Below are positions 1 through 8,930 of a stretch of 64,000 nucleotides of DNA, one piece after another. A program made the position numbers and the translations under genes. Source of the DNA: Vibrio cortegadensis (GTDB taxonomy: Bacteria; Pseudomonadota; Gammaproteobacteria; Enterobacterales; Vibrionaceae). The first letter of the stretch is position 1, and each line of letters starts with the position of its first letter. The notes below the pieces were generated by a model. It was not told where the DNA came from, ran no database searches, and saw only the letters and a list, made by a program, of their open reading frames with translations. The stretch covers positions 310,001 to 374,000 of the forward strand of contig NZ_AP025473.1 of assembly GCF_024347395.1 (NCBI RefSeq), given 5' to 3'.

Positions 1-1
1 A

Positions 2-298
2 GATATCACCATGTTTGGTGACGTTGGATTACAAATGTTAAAGATGATGGGGCACAGTGGAACCGTTCCAGGAGCGATTCAGGCATCGGAAGTAGCCACT
101 GCACTCTCTCAATTAAAAGCAGCAGTCGCAAAAGAACAGAGAGCATCTGAACTCAACGATTCAGAACTCGATGACAACGGTGATGACCTTGTTGAGCAGA
201 GCGTTAGTATCAATAATCGAGCACTACCGTTAATTGCATTACTCACTGCGGCTGCCAAAGAAGAGTGTCATGTCATGTGGGAATCTGTCGGAAAGTAA
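2..298 (+). CDS. DUF1840 family protein, 5' end outside window
   Basis: The frame is open from base 2, so the visible 98 residues are the C-terminal part of a gene that starts before the window. The stretch GHSGTVPGAI followed by an alanine-rich helix and an acidic linker matches my memory of the short DUF1840 proteins of gamma- and betaproteobacteria. Members are about 105-115 residues, so only a handful of N-terminal residues should be missing; the ATG at base 11 is therefore probably internal. The function of the family is not known. The sequence suggests a small soluble cytoplasmic protein with no signal peptide or membrane segment in the visible part. The gene ends one base before a block of 15-bp tandem repeats and is followed by a hairpin terminator. 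Confidence 0.75.
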   Translation, partial: DITMFGDVGLQMLKMMGHSGTVPGAIQASEVATALSQLKAAVAKEQRASELNDSELDDNGDDLVEQSVSINNRALPLIALLTAAAKEECHVMWESVGK

Positions 299-300
299 CC

Positions 301-360
301 ATGACAGCAGTCATCATGACAGCAGTCATCATGACAGCAGTCATCATTACAGCAGTTAGC
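301..360. repeat. 15-bp tandem repeat, four units
   Basis: Three perfect copies of ATGACAGCAGTCATC (301-345) are followed by one degenerate copy (346-360) and a fading fifth (361 onward, CATCACAGCAG). Each unit contains the inverted repeat ATGAC-agca-GTCAT, so each copy could form a small hairpin. The array starts two bases after the stop codon of the DUF1840 gene and lies before its terminator, so it would be in the 3' untranslated part of the message. Confidence 0.9.
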
Positions 361-396
361 CATCACAGCAGATAGCAACAGATAGCCAAATACAAA

Positions 397-430
397 AAAA
401 GGTAGCCATGGATAGGGCCACCTTTTGTTT
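397..430 (+). terminator. Rho-independent terminator after DUF1840 gene
   Basis: AAAAGGTAGCC pairs with GGCCACCTTTT with one A.C mismatch, 8-base loop, followed by a T-rich stretch. It fits as the end of the DUF1840 transcript. Confidence 0.65.
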
Positions 431-468
431 ATCAGCATAGTACCTTTCTGGAGAAGTAGTCCGGTAAA

Positions 469-621
469 TTATGCTGCTTTCAAGTCGCGTGTTGGGTAAG
501 TTAATTTGTACCCATCAACTTGAACGTGCGTGTAGTTGCCACCACTGCTTTGACCCGTTACAACCATTGGACCTAATTCCACACCTTTAGTCGCGACAAC
601 TTGATCATCTATTGCAAACAT
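469..621 (-). CDS. Small hypothetical protein, 50 aa
   Basis: A 50-codon frame starting at 621 on the minus strand encodes a protein beginning MFAIDDQVVATKG and ending YPTRDLKAA. A purine-rich TAAGG lies a short distance upstream of the ATG as a ribosome binding site. The residues (alternating hydrophobic, several VxV, GxNYTHVQVDG) suggest a compact all-beta fold, perhaps SH3/KOW-like, but no family was recognised. It has no signal peptide or membrane helix. It stands alone: the next gene on this strand begins at 1900 and ends at 749, and the facing DUF1840 gene ends on the other side with its own terminator. Codon use is like the neighbours, so it is probably a real gene. Confidence 0.6.
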   Translation of the reverse strand: MFAIDDQVVATKGVELGPMVVTGQSSGGNYTHVQVDGYKLTYPTRDLKAA

Positions 622-748
622 TTTAATACCTTAAATCGACAGATTAAATTACAAAAAATATCTGCCAGTATTAAATCAGGATCGCCATTTATCGACTAAT
701 CAGGTTTTTAATCGTATGGATAAAAAATTTGCAGGTTCCCTTCGGACA

Positions 749-1900
749 TCAAACCTTAACAACGTTTCCCGAAAACGTGATACTGCCTTTTTTGATCGCC
801 TTTGATTGATACATCGCAGCATCGGCTTTTGTCAGTATATCTTTCTCACTTTGATTACCCGGTGCAATCATATGCACACCAATACTGCTCGACACCTTAA
901 TCGTATGCTGTTCATATTGGATAGGTATATTCACGAGCTTTTGCATCTTCAAGGCTAATTTCTCGGCCTTCTCTTTCGCTTGCTCCTCAGATTTGCCTAA
1001 ATGTGTGTGCAATAAGGCAAACTCATCCCCGCCTAACCTTGCCAACACTTCATGCCTTTGGGCCGATCGCTTTAACCTTGCCCCAAGCTCCACAAGCACT
1101 TCATCACCAATATAGTGCCCAAGTTGATCGTTTATCGGTTTAAACCCATCCAAGTCAAAATAGATAAGAACACCAAAATGGCTAGTGTGTGCCATATAGT
1201 CCAAACCGTTCGTCAATTTAGTATCAAACATACGCCGATTATATAAACCAGTAAGAAGATCCGTATTGGATTCTTTTTCTAATTCAATTTGCGCTTCCTC
1301 TGTATAGCTCAATAACGTAAATACGCCAACGGTAGTACAAAAAGCAGGCCAAATGATTTGTGAATAGAGACTCGAACGCGCAAATAAATCTGGAGATACT
1401 TCAAGTAATATTGAGCGACCGATGATCACCACTGTCATGAAAAGGAAAGCGTAACCGACAATAATATCCGATGGATGACGTTTCACTTTCAATTTTAAAA
1501 ACATATAACTAATGGCACAAAATGCGATAGGAAGAAATACGCTACTGACATGCAGATAACTCTTTAAATCTGAAACCATCAACGCATATATTTGAGCGAG
1601 CACTTGAAGACAAAACATGCCCACAGGAACAACCCAAGGCAAGTTGACACCACATCGCCTCGAACTAAAGACCACCATTCCCCACACAAAAATTGAAGCA
1701 GACACTGCCGCTAAGATTTCCAAAAATATATTTACTTCAAATACGTAAATAAACCAACTCACAAAATACGCAAGAAAGGAGATCATAAAAAATTGAATTG
1801 AATGGGAGTTGCTTTCAAGCTCTTTAACGCGAGTTCCAGCAAGAGCAAATACCAAGTTTATCAACGCAACACTGAAGTAATAAGCTTGCTCAACACTCAT
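749..1900 (-). CDS. Membrane diguanylate cyclase (GGDEF)
   Basis: This 383-residue protein has about six to seven hydrophobic helices in its first 200 residues and a GGDEF domain in the rest. The active-site loop reads LARLGGDEFAL, with GGDEF at about residues 290-294, and the preceding NRRMF and DLDGFKPIND motifs are intact, so it should make c-di-GMP from two GTP at the inner face of the membrane. The RxxD inhibitory site normally ending five residues before GG is absent (QRHE there). The N-terminal part looks like an integral-membrane sensor of the MASE/7TM kind without a long periplasmic domain. The start is supported by AAGGAG about ten bases upstream. It appears monocistronic. Confidence 0.88.
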   Translation of the reverse strand: MSVEQAYYFSVALINLVFALAGTRVKELESNSHSIQFFMISFLAYFVSWFIYVFEVNIFLEILAAVSASIFVWGMVVFSSRRCGVNLPWVVPVGMFCLQVLAQIYALMVSDLKSYLHVSSVFLPIAFCAISYMFLKLKVKRHPSDIIVGYAFLFMTVVIIGRSILLEVSPDLFARSSLYSQIIWPAFCTTVGVFTLLSYTEEAQIELEKESNTDLLTGLYNRRMFDTKLTNGLDYMAHTSHFGVLIYFDLDGFKPINDQLGHYIGDEVLVELGARLKRSAQRHEVLARLGGDEFALLHTHLGKSEEQAKEKAEKLALKMQKLVNIPIQYEQHTIKVSSSIGVHMIAPGNQSEKDILTKADAAMYQSKAIKKGSITFSGNVVKV

Positions 1901-2117
1901 TTATTTTGGAACTCCTTTTTATAAGCCTTTTAGCTTCATTGCTATAAAATTAGCGGCTGTAATGTAAGAACACTTGGTTCTCTACTAATCTGACCAGTAT
2001 CGCACAAAATAACCACAATATGGCAACCTACACTCAAACAAATTAACTATTCATACCTTTTTCTAGCCATAAAAAACCTTATTATCAATTAAAGTTCATG
2101 TTTATTGGATATCAAGC

Positions 2118-5051
2118 TTATTGGATATCGAGTTTATTGAGTAGAGACGGAAAACCCCAACCATCCTCACCCACCACAATCGGTTCTCCAGTTAAGTACT
2201 CATACAGAGTTGGCGCTAATGAACCATTCTCTTCTATCGACAGTGGTGTTGCTTTCTTGCCAATTGGCTTCCCCCAAAAACCAAGAAACGCATCTTTTTC
2301 GAGATAATCTTCACCAGCATGACGACCTGGCACTTTGGTATTAAATCCAATACCCGACTTGGGAAAAAGATTAATTGTGCCCGCTCGTGACTCTTCATAA
2401 ATGGCGGCTAATTGATTCACAGAATCTGGCTTGATACTAAAACGGGTCAACTCACGCCATTGTTGCTGGTTACACCATGTCGTCACATCACTCTCTTTCG
2501 CACGATACAGACATTGATCCACCAATTGGGCATAGTGGTGAAATGCCTCTTTTGAAGGCGCTGGGATATATGGATTCAGCTGTTGGATGCCTAACAGACG
2601 AGGAACCTGAGCTGGCTCATTTTCTTGTGCATAGTAGTAACGCTTATCGCCGATCCTAGTGATAAATTCATCCACTCTTTTTCCATTGCGTGTTGCGACC
2701 AACCTGACTTTGCATCGGTTTAAATCGCACGGTTGTTCTCGTATCACCATATAATCAAGAGTCTCACTCAAGCGCTGAGCAACCTCGTTGACGATATCGA
2801 TACTTTCACCATTGGGCGTATTAGCCGCTTGCCATTGAGTCAATTCTTGGTAAGTCGGTTGTACTTTCCATCCTTCTTGGGAATTGAAGAAATCCAACAT
2901 AAAATTACCACCAGCCGTTGATGCCACAATCACATCATGCTGTTTGCTGCTTGGGTAATTCAAAGCATTGGTGAATTTAGGACCTTCACCTTCATCAGAA
3001 GATATTTTCATGATATTCAAATCGTATCCAAGATCTTGAGCCAATTCATCGAACACCACTTTCTCTGGATTTAAGGCATAAAATACTGGCGTGAGGCCAT
3101 GATCGCCCGCCATTCCCCATAATGTTTGGTCATAAATACCCGCCTCTTGATAGGTTTTTTCAATTTCCGACAACCAGTAATCCAGACGATTCAACTCACC
3201 TGTGGGCATAATGACTTCATCACTGAAAGGTCCGGTAAAATGAGCAAAGTGATCAGGCCACGGGTTATAAATCAGAGTAAAATCAGGCATACCTTTACCA
3301 TCTTGTTGCGCCAATCGTTTAATGCTCTGCTCAACTTTCCATTTCATGGTGAGTTTTGTATAAAAATCAAACGTCGAAATGCTTTCATATGCTTGAATAT
3401 CTTCCAGTAACTCAGTTCGACCTCTGCGCAATTGAATTTCAACTTTCGACCGCTCTTGCAGCTCGCGAACACACCGTTTTTCTCCATAATCTCGTTGTGA
3501 TTCCCCCAGACCAAGGTTCACCAAGCCGTCATAGGTTGTATGAGCATTCCAATCATACTGAGCATTGCAATTGAGGGTTTTAAGGTAATCCAAGCGGTCA
3601 AACATAGTTTTTACCTGATTATCCGCCATTAGCCGATCAAGCTGTAAGGCATCATTACCAAAAAAGTAATAGGCTCGATCTTGTTCTCGATCGACAAAAT
3701 GGAAATTTGGGATCCCTGTGCCTTTATCTCCTGAAACCTTAGCGCCTGTTTTTATAATTGGTAAATTTCGCACGCTAATTGTCGGAGTAGATGAGACCCC
3801 GACCTGCACAATGGAATCACGGTAGTCAGTATATAATCGTTTAAAAAATGGCAAATAATTCGGATCTTGATAACTCTGCTCGGCCAATCTCTGCATAAAT
3901 TTAACTTGCTGTTGATGCTCAGGTTCAATTGTTGGTTCTTTCACAGGTTTCATATCAGCACGTTGTTGGTGGGCTTTGTAAGCTTCTGAGATGAACGGAG
4001 AGGAGGGATCAACTAAACCTTCGACTAAACCTTGCTGTAACCCGTCAACGGTCACCTGAACGGCAAACCGACGCTTCTGTTGAGATTCAAGAAAATCAGT
4101 TAACTGAGTAGGATCATCATCGAATGCTTGCTGCATCCAATTATTGAGAGCCTCTTCGCGCTCCTGCTGATAAATAAATTGCCGATACGCTTTCAACACA
4201 TTTAATCGCACAAAATCAATCAAAGTCACGGTTAACGCCTGAGCTTTATTATTCACTTTACCCGCGTTTTCCGGCAGCGCATCCTGCAATACCGCTTTCA
4301 CTGCGGCTTTCATGTCACCCTCACCCATTCCAAGTTCTGCTTGTGCTAGCAAATCGATAGTAATGGGTTGGATTGTATTAATAATTTTTAAATCATTACG
4401 ACTGTTCGTTAGGTAAGTATAACTATCAGGTAACGTATCCAGCTTTTGCCATTGACCAATTTGTACGAGAGCATCATAAATAACGACCATCGAGGCGATA
4501 AATTGATCATCGACTTTGAGCCCTTGGTGATGGCTCGAATCAGATTCAGCATGCAAGCTTTGATCTGTTTCAAGCTCTGAAGAATCGGATAATTGAAATA
4601 AGCTATGTTCAAAGTTGGCGAGAGTCGATTCATCGTAACGTGTTTTTAAATAGGCTTTGAAGACATCATCAGAGCTGAGCCCTGCATAGCGATCGTAATA
4701 GCTATATAAAAAATACCCAAGTGGGATTGAGTAGGTGGGATCGGATAGTTGAGCCATCACTCTGGCTTTGGTTTTTACATCTAACGGCAATGTGAGGATA
4801 TAAGTATCAAGCGTCACGCCTGCGATTGTAAATAAAGCAGCATCTCGACTAAAACGAGTCGAATAAGTGATAGATGAAACCACATGATTTTTAAAAACTT
4901 GAGCTGAATTAAAGACACCCCCAACAACCGGAACCGTTTCAATATTTGCAGCGTTAGCCAGCGAGGTTGCCAATACCAAGGGAGAGAGTGCAAAGGTAGA
5001 GAGTGCCAATATTGACCTTCCCCGTTGCCAAAACTTAGATTTATTTTCCAT
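2118..5051 (-). CDS. Exported alkaline-phosphatase-superfamily hydrolase, 977 aa
   Basis: The N-terminus (MENKSKFWQRGRSILALS, then a hydrophobic run and SLANA) is a typical Sec signal peptide cleaved after about residue 34, so the enzyme acts in the periplasm or outside. The C-terminal half carries metal-binding motifs of the alkaline phosphatase / type I phosphodiesterase superfamily: NPWPDHFAHF, GMAGDHGLTPV and PGRHAGEDYL. These would hold two metal ions for phosphomono- or diester hydrolysis; the substrate cannot be told. The first 400 residues are helical and charged and belong to no domain I recognise, making it far longer than the 400-550 residues usual for such enzymes. It lies between two diguanylate cyclase genes but on opposite strand to the second. 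Near-direct 16-bp repeats (TTATTGGATATC) cover its stop codon. Confidence 0.75.
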   Translation of the reverse strand: MENKSKFWQRGRSILALSTFALSPLVLATSLANAANIETVPVVGGVFNSAQVFKNHVVSSITYSTRFSRDAALFTIAGVTLDTYILTLPLDVKTKARVMAQLSDPTYSIPLGYFLYSYYDRYAGLSSDDVFKAYLKTRYDESTLANFEHSLFQLSDSSELETDQSLHAESDSSHHQGLKVDDQFIASMVVIYDALVQIGQWQKLDTLPDSYTYLTNSRNDLKIINTIQPITIDLLAQAELGMGEGDMKAAVKAVLQDALPENAGKVNNKAQALTVTLIDFVRLNVLKAYRQFIYQQEREEALNNWMQQAFDDDPTQLTDFLESQQKRRFAVQVTVDGLQQGLVEGLVDPSSPFISEAYKAHQQRADMKPVKEPTIEPEHQQQVKFMQRLAEQSYQDPNYLPFFKRLYTDYRDSIVQVGVSSTPTISVRNLPIIKTGAKVSGDKGTGIPNFHFVDREQDRAYYFFGNDALQLDRLMADNQVKTMFDRLDYLKTLNCNAQYDWNAHTTYDGLVNLGLGESQRDYGEKRCVRELQERSKVEIQLRRGRTELLEDIQAYESISTFDFYTKLTMKWKVEQSIKRLAQQDGKGMPDFTLIYNPWPDHFAHFTGPFSDEVIMPTGELNRLDYWLSEIEKTYQEAGIYDQTLWGMAGDHGLTPVFYALNPEKVVFDELAQDLGYDLNIMKISSDEGEGPKFTNALNYPSSKQHDVIVASTAGGNFMLDFFNSQEGWKVQPTYQELTQWQAANTPNGESIDIVNEVAQRLSETLDYMVIREQPCDLNRCKVRLVATRNGKRVDEFITRIGDKRYYYAQENEPAQVPRLLGIQQLNPYIPAPSKEAFHHYAQLVDQCLYRAKESDVTTWCNQQQWRELTRFSIKPDSVNQLAAIYEESRAGTINLFPKSGIGFNTKVPGRHAGEDYLEKDAFLGFWGKPIGKKATPLSIEENGSLAPTLYEYLTGEPIVVGEDGWGFPSLLNKLDIQ

Positions 5052-5166
5052 ATCAGACTCAAATTATATAAAACCCATTTATTGTTCCACTTACAACCTA
5101 TAAGTCAAATTTTCATCTTACACCTTAAAAAATAAGTTAATTTTACACATTGTTAACTATATGAAT

Positions 5167-5195
5167 TTAGTGGCTTATTAAATTTACCTTATAAT
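5167..5195 (+). promoter_or_regulatory. Candidate sigma-70 promoter
   Basis: A perfect TATAAT at 5190-5195 lies 17 bases after a poor -35 (TTAGTG, 5167-5172) in the gap before the second diguanylate cyclase gene. The distance to the start codon (about 120 bases) would leave a long leader. Confidence 0.35.
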
Positions 5196-5313
5196 GTTCT
5201 GCTCAAACAATGAGATCTATCACATATGAAATATTGTGAACTGCGCCCAAAATGCTTAACTTGATACAAACTTCAACCCAACAGTTTTGCAACAAAATAG
5301 AGATCAAAAGGAT

Positions 5314-6510
5314 ATGACTCACCTTGTAGGAAGACATTTAGAAGAGATGGCCGATATTCGTTCTACACGAAAACGAAAAATCGTATTGATATGTTCAATT
5401 GCATCTTGTTGCCTTTTTTTTATCTATAGCGTTCTTTACTTCACAACAAACAACTATTGGTTTGGAACATTTGATCTTATCTGGGCAGGAATTGCATTAG
5501 CGAATAGCATCTACGTGCTCCGGAAAAAACAACCTGCTTATGCCGACCTTATTTTAAGCAGCATTTTATTGATCCAAGGCGTTGTCCTTTTTCTTTATAG
5601 CCAAACTGTATCCGATCACCTGCTGTGGCTATACCCAATTCTCGCCGCCGTTATCTTTATCAACGAATTTCGTATAGGCTTAATGTTAAGCTCGTCATTC
5701 TTTGTTCTCATATCGTCCATCACTGTGCTCTCAGGTGTGATTGAGATACCGACCACTTATGCGGCTAGTCGGTTTTTATTTAGCCTTCTAGCAATGTGTG
5801 TGATTTGTCATACTTCCGCTTATTATTACGCAAAAATCATCAACTACATACAGAGTCTTTATCAAGAAGGGATTGAAGATCTTGCCTATATGGATCAGCT
5901 CACAGGCCTTGCAAATAGATGGAGTTTTGAGAATTGGGCAAAACAAAAGTTAACTAAGATTGAAGCGAATAAAGGCATTACGGCACTCATTTTTATCGAT
6001 ATCGATGACTTTAAGGTAATTAACGATAACTATGGTCATGATGTCGGTGATCGAGTGCTACAACATTTTGCTAAACGTTTAAAAAACAACATTAGAACCA
6101 AAGATAGAAAAACTGATAATCAAGATTACTCAATCGCCCGCTACGCTGGGGACGAATTCATTATACTGCTCTATGATGTGCGTTCAGAACAAGATTTAAA
6201 CCAAATACTGCATCGTATTTGTCACCTGTTTGATCATGATTACAATGGCCACGAACGTATCAATAGCTTAACAGTCAGTGTCGGAGCTGCCATATTTCCT
6301 CAAGATGCTGAGGATTTACCTGAACTCACTCGTTGCGCAGACAAAGCCATGTACGCAGCAAAACATTCAGGCAAAAACCGCTTTAGTTTTTATCAAAACT
6401 GCATTCCTGACAGTCTCGACATTGCTGACAATCACGAACAAAATTATCATAGTTTGCCCATGTCCCAAATATCAGAAGCACATAATGTGGTATCAATGAA
6501 AAAACGCTAA
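5314..6510 (+). CDS. Membrane diguanylate cyclase (AGDEF variant)
   Basis: The protein has about six hydrophobic segments in its first 190 residues, then a GGDEF domain from about residue 195. The catalytic loop reads ARYAGDEFIIL, an AGDEF variant that is active in many known cyclases; DIDDFKVINDNYGHDVGD is intact. No RxxD inhibitory site is present. A frame extends to a TTG at 5287, but that codon has no ribosome binding site; the ATG at 5314, preceded by AAAAGGAT, was preferred, giving 398 residues. ATG at 5347 is a further possibility. The stop overlaps by four bases the stop of the convergent gene 6507-6782. It shares its 5' intergenic space with the divergent phosphatase gene, so the two may be co-regulated; that is inference. 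Confidence 0.85.
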   Translation: MTHLVGRHLEEMADIRSTRKRKIVLICSIASCCLFFIYSVLYFTTNNYWFGTFDLIWAGIALANSIYVLRKKQPAYADLILSSILLIQGVVLFLYSQTVSDHLLWLYPILAAVIFINEFRIGLMLSSSFFVLISSITVLSGVIEIPTTYAASRFLFSLLAMCVICHTSAYYYAKIINYIQSLYQEGIEDLAYMDQLTGLANRWSFENWAKQKLTKIEANKGITALIFIDIDDFKVINDNYGHDVGDRVLQHFAKRLKNNIRTKDRKTDNQDYSIARYAGDEFIILLYDVRSEQDLNQILHRICHLFDHDYNGHERINSLTVSVGAAIFPQDAEDLPELTRCADKAMYAAKHSGKNRFSFYQNCIPDSLDIADNHEQNYHSLPMSQISEAHNVVSMKKR

Positions 6511-6782
6511 CGTGTCATATACATTACCCAGAGAGAGAATGCTGCGATAACCACCAACCAAGCCACATATCTTATGTGATCTGGTTTATTCGGTTTTCGC
6601 TTGATAACAGGCCTCATTGCTGTGACTTTTGCTTTCTCAATAAAGCTAGATTGCTCGAATCCGTATCGACGCTTATCCGCTTTATTTGCAACTTGCGCAA
6701 ATCTCTGCCTTTGATCTGTTGTGAAGTCATTACTCATGTCATAACTGCTGCTACTATCATTGTGTTTTGCTTGTACAGCCAT
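6507..6782 (-). CDS. Small C-tail-anchored membrane protein, 91 aa
   Basis: The start at 6782 is chosen because GGAGG lies five bases upstream; a longer frame to 6851 lacks such a site. The 91-residue product is polar and serine/arginine-rich for about 65 residues (QRQRFAQVANKADKRRYG) and ends with one hydrophobic helix (VAWLVVIAAFSLWVMYM). That suggests a cytoplasmic domain anchored by a C-terminal transmembrane segment. No family was recognised. It converges on the diguanylate cyclase gene with a four-base stop-to-stop overlap. Confidence 0.7.
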   Translation of the reverse strand: MAVQAKHNDSSSSYDMSNDFTTDQRQRFAQVANKADKRRYGFEQSSFIEKAKVTAMRPVIKRKPNKPDHIRYVAWLVVIAAFSLWVMYMTR

Positions 6783-6944
6783 ATACGCCTCCTCGAGTCG
6801 ATTCCACCAATACATAAGTATAGTAAAAAAACCGCCACTCAGTTCATTCAAAAAAGTTGAACAAGATACTCAGAAATCCAACGTGCTCTTCCCTTCATCA
6901 ATTCTTTACACTTCTTTCATCAAAGAAACCTTCAGGAGTGCATC

Positions 6945-7793
6945 ATGTCTACACCAAGAACGATTCAAAGTATCATCCCATCTCAGGCCACTTCTGACGG
7001 GGATGGGGTTAAAATTCATCGTGTTGCTGGGTTCAATAATGCAAAATTCTCGCCATTTTTAATGGTGGATGAATTAAAGTCGGATCAACAAGCGGATTAC
7101 ATAGGTGGTTTTCCGCCGCACCCACACCGTGGAATAGAAACTCTCACCTACATGCTCAATGGCCATTTTCAACATAAAGATCAGATGGGAAACATCGGTC
7201 AGCTCATGAGTGGCGGGGCTCAGTGGATGGCAGCAGGGCGCGGAGTGATCCACAGTGAAATGCCGATTATGGAAGAGGGACAGTTGCATGGTTTTCAAAT
7301 TTGGATCAACCAACCATCCCACGACAAGATGAAGCCTGCTCAATACCATGATTTTCAATCAGATTCGATAACAGAACATCAGAAATCAGGGCTCGGACTG
7401 ATCCGCGTCATTTCAGGAAACTTAAACGCTAATAGCCAACCATTAGCTGGGCCGTTAGATAAAACAAGCGTTCCTGTTACCGTCGCGGATTGGCGTTCAG
7501 ATAGCGGAGACCAGGTCAAATTAGAAACAAATCCTACACATAACATGATGATTTTTATCTATAAAGGGAAAATATCAATTGGTGACAGAAGTGTAGATCA
7601 AGGGGAGATGGCGCTATTGACTCATGGTGAATATGCCCAACTAACGGCCAACGTAGATAGCGGTGTTCTAATTTTCTCGGGTCAACCTATCAATGAACCC
7701 GTTGTCCACTACGGCCCATTTGTGATGAATTCATTATCCGAAATAGAGCAAGCCATACAAGATTACAACTCAGGGGCTTTCGAACGCTATTAA
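6945..7793 (+). CDS. Pirin family protein
   Basis: A 282-residue bicupin of the pirin/YhhW family. The N-terminal cupin has the metal-binding set expected for pirin: PPHPHRGIETLTYML gives two histidines, and GRGVIHSEMP gives the third histidine and the glutamate. Bacterial pirins bind Fe or another divalent metal; some have quercetin dioxygenase activity, others act through protein partners. The protein is cytoplasmic, with no signal peptide. Its start follows TTCAGGAGTGCATC, a good ribosome binding site. It is monocistronic, followed by a strong terminator at 7868. Confidence 0.92.
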   Translation: MSTPRTIQSIIPSQATSDGDGVKIHRVAGFNNAKFSPFLMVDELKSDQQADYIGGFPPHPHRGIETLTYMLNGHFQHKDQMGNIGQLMSGGAQWMAAGRGVIHSEMPIMEEGQLHGFQIWINQPSHDKMKPAQYHDFQSDSITEHQKSGLGLIRVISGNLNANSQPLAGPLDKTSVPVTVADWRSDSGDQVKLETNPTHNMMIFIYKGKISIGDRSVDQGEMALLTHGEYAQLTANVDSGVLIFSGQPINEPVVHYGPFVMNSLSEIEQAIQDYNSGAFERY

Positions 7794-7867
7794 TTTTATT
7801 TTGAGAGTCAATTTAAGACGCATAACGATGACATTCCACTGCCAACGATTATTTTCCGTCTTATATA

Positions 7868-7894
7868 CCACGCTCGCGATGAGCGTGGTTTTTT
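7868..7894 (+). terminator. Rho-independent terminator after pirin gene
   Basis: CCACGCTC-gcgat-GAGCGTGG is a perfect 8-bp stem followed by six T. Confidence 0.9.
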
Positions 7895-7923
7895 CTCTCT
7901 TCAAGCGACGCTATCAGCAGAAA

Positions 7924-8205
7924 TTATAAATATTCACACAGATAGGCAGTCGTCACTTCGACTTTCAAATCAAATGATGAATCACCTGTGACATTAAATG
8001 ATTCGCCTGATGAAAATGTCGTCCATTCATTTTCACCTGCGCGTTGTATTGTTAACGCACCTTTTACGACCGTCATTTTCTCTGGTGCCGCCGTCCCGAA
8101 TGTATATTCCCCAGGAGCCATCACGCCTACGCTACTTGTCTCATCTTGTTGAGTAAACGCCAATGATTTAACATTGCCCTCAAAGTAGATATTTTCCTTA
8201 ATCAT
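7924..8205 (-). CDS. ppnP: Pyrimidine/purine nucleoside phosphorylase PpnP
   Basis: The 93-residue single-cupin protein begins MIKENIYFEGNVKS and contains VGVMAPGEYTFGTAAPEKM and WTTFSSGESFNV, matching the DUF1255/YaiE family, shown in E. coli to be PpnP, a nucleoside phosphorylase of broad specificity that splits nucleosides with phosphate into base and ribose-1-phosphate. Length equals the E. coli protein (94). It is cytoplasmic. It converges on the pirin gene and its transcript probably ends near the same hairpin. It appears to be alone. Confidence 0.92.
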   Translation of the reverse strand: MIKENIYFEGNVKSLAFTQQDETSSVGVMAPGEYTFGTAAPEKMTVVKGALTIQRAGENEWTTFSSGESFNVTGDSSFDLKVEVTTAYLCEYL

Positions 8206-8456
8206 ATGCTTTCCTTGTCCTATTTGAGCGATTGTTTCGATGTGAATTCAGGTTGTATCTGATTTTTTATCCGTAAACAAGTATTTCAATCGACTAATCT
8301 TTCAGCGAGACACATTGCGTTACCCTTATTATTGAGCACTATGTCAATATTTTTACAAGGTTATCTTGTTATTCAGCTCAATGATTAACAAGCTATACTA
8401 AGGCATCTACCGCACAATACCGCTCTCAACGTCCAGTGCGCACAAGCAGGATCTCC

Positions 8457-8930
8457 ATGACGAAAACACCTAAAACAAAGGCAACGCGCTCATCCATTTT
8501 CCTTATTCGCGTCTGCTTCATTTTATTTGGCAGCGCTGTGTTTTCAGTGGCTTGTTATTTTCTCTTTTCATCCTATCAGGATCACGTCAATCCTGAACAG
8601 ATATATGGTGACTGGATTGAAATTGGCGCTCCAAAATATCAAACCGATATACTGAATTTTTCTTCGAAGGGTTTCACACATAACCATCGATTAATCAGCA
8701 CTAAATTTGATTATGATGGCAAAAAAATCCATATTAAAACCAACGCAGGTGAAACCACCTACGAACTATCAGGCACTTTTTCTTCACCACAACTATTGAG
8801 AATTGTTCCTCGTAAACCGAGAGTTACCTTTATTAAAAAAGGCTACGAACATACTATCGAGGATGATCAAAGCAATGCGATACAAAGCAGAGGAAAGGCG
8901 CTTTCTGAGCACTTCAATGCATCGAAATAG
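8457..8930 (+). CDS. DUF2850 family membrane-anchored protein
   Basis: The product (157 residues from the ATG at 8457) has a short basic N-terminus, one transmembrane helix (FLIRVCFILFGSAVFSVACYF) and a presumably periplasmic domain with the motif NPEQIYGDWIEIGAP, which I recall from DUF2850 proteins of Vibrio. Function is unknown. ATG 8457 is preferred over the in-frame GTG at 8436 because AGGA sits six to seven bases before it. It has no close partner on either side and no obvious terminator in the following gap. Confidence 0.7.
   Translation: MTKTPKTKATRSSIFLIRVCFILFGSAVFSVACYFLFSSYQDHVNPEQIYGDWIEIGAPKYQTDILNFSSKGFTHNHRLISTKFDYDGKKIHIKTNAGETTYELSGTFSSPQLLRIVPRKPRVTFIKKGYEHTIEDDQSNAIQSRGKALSEHFNASK

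Noticed and set aside
301..360. Tandem repeat considered as a CRISPR array
   Set aside because: Units are directly adjacent with no spacers, too short, and no cas genes are present.
2098..2307. Plus-strand ORF opposite the end of the phosphatase gene
   Set aside because: It is in an antisense frame of a gene with clear motifs and has no homologous look.
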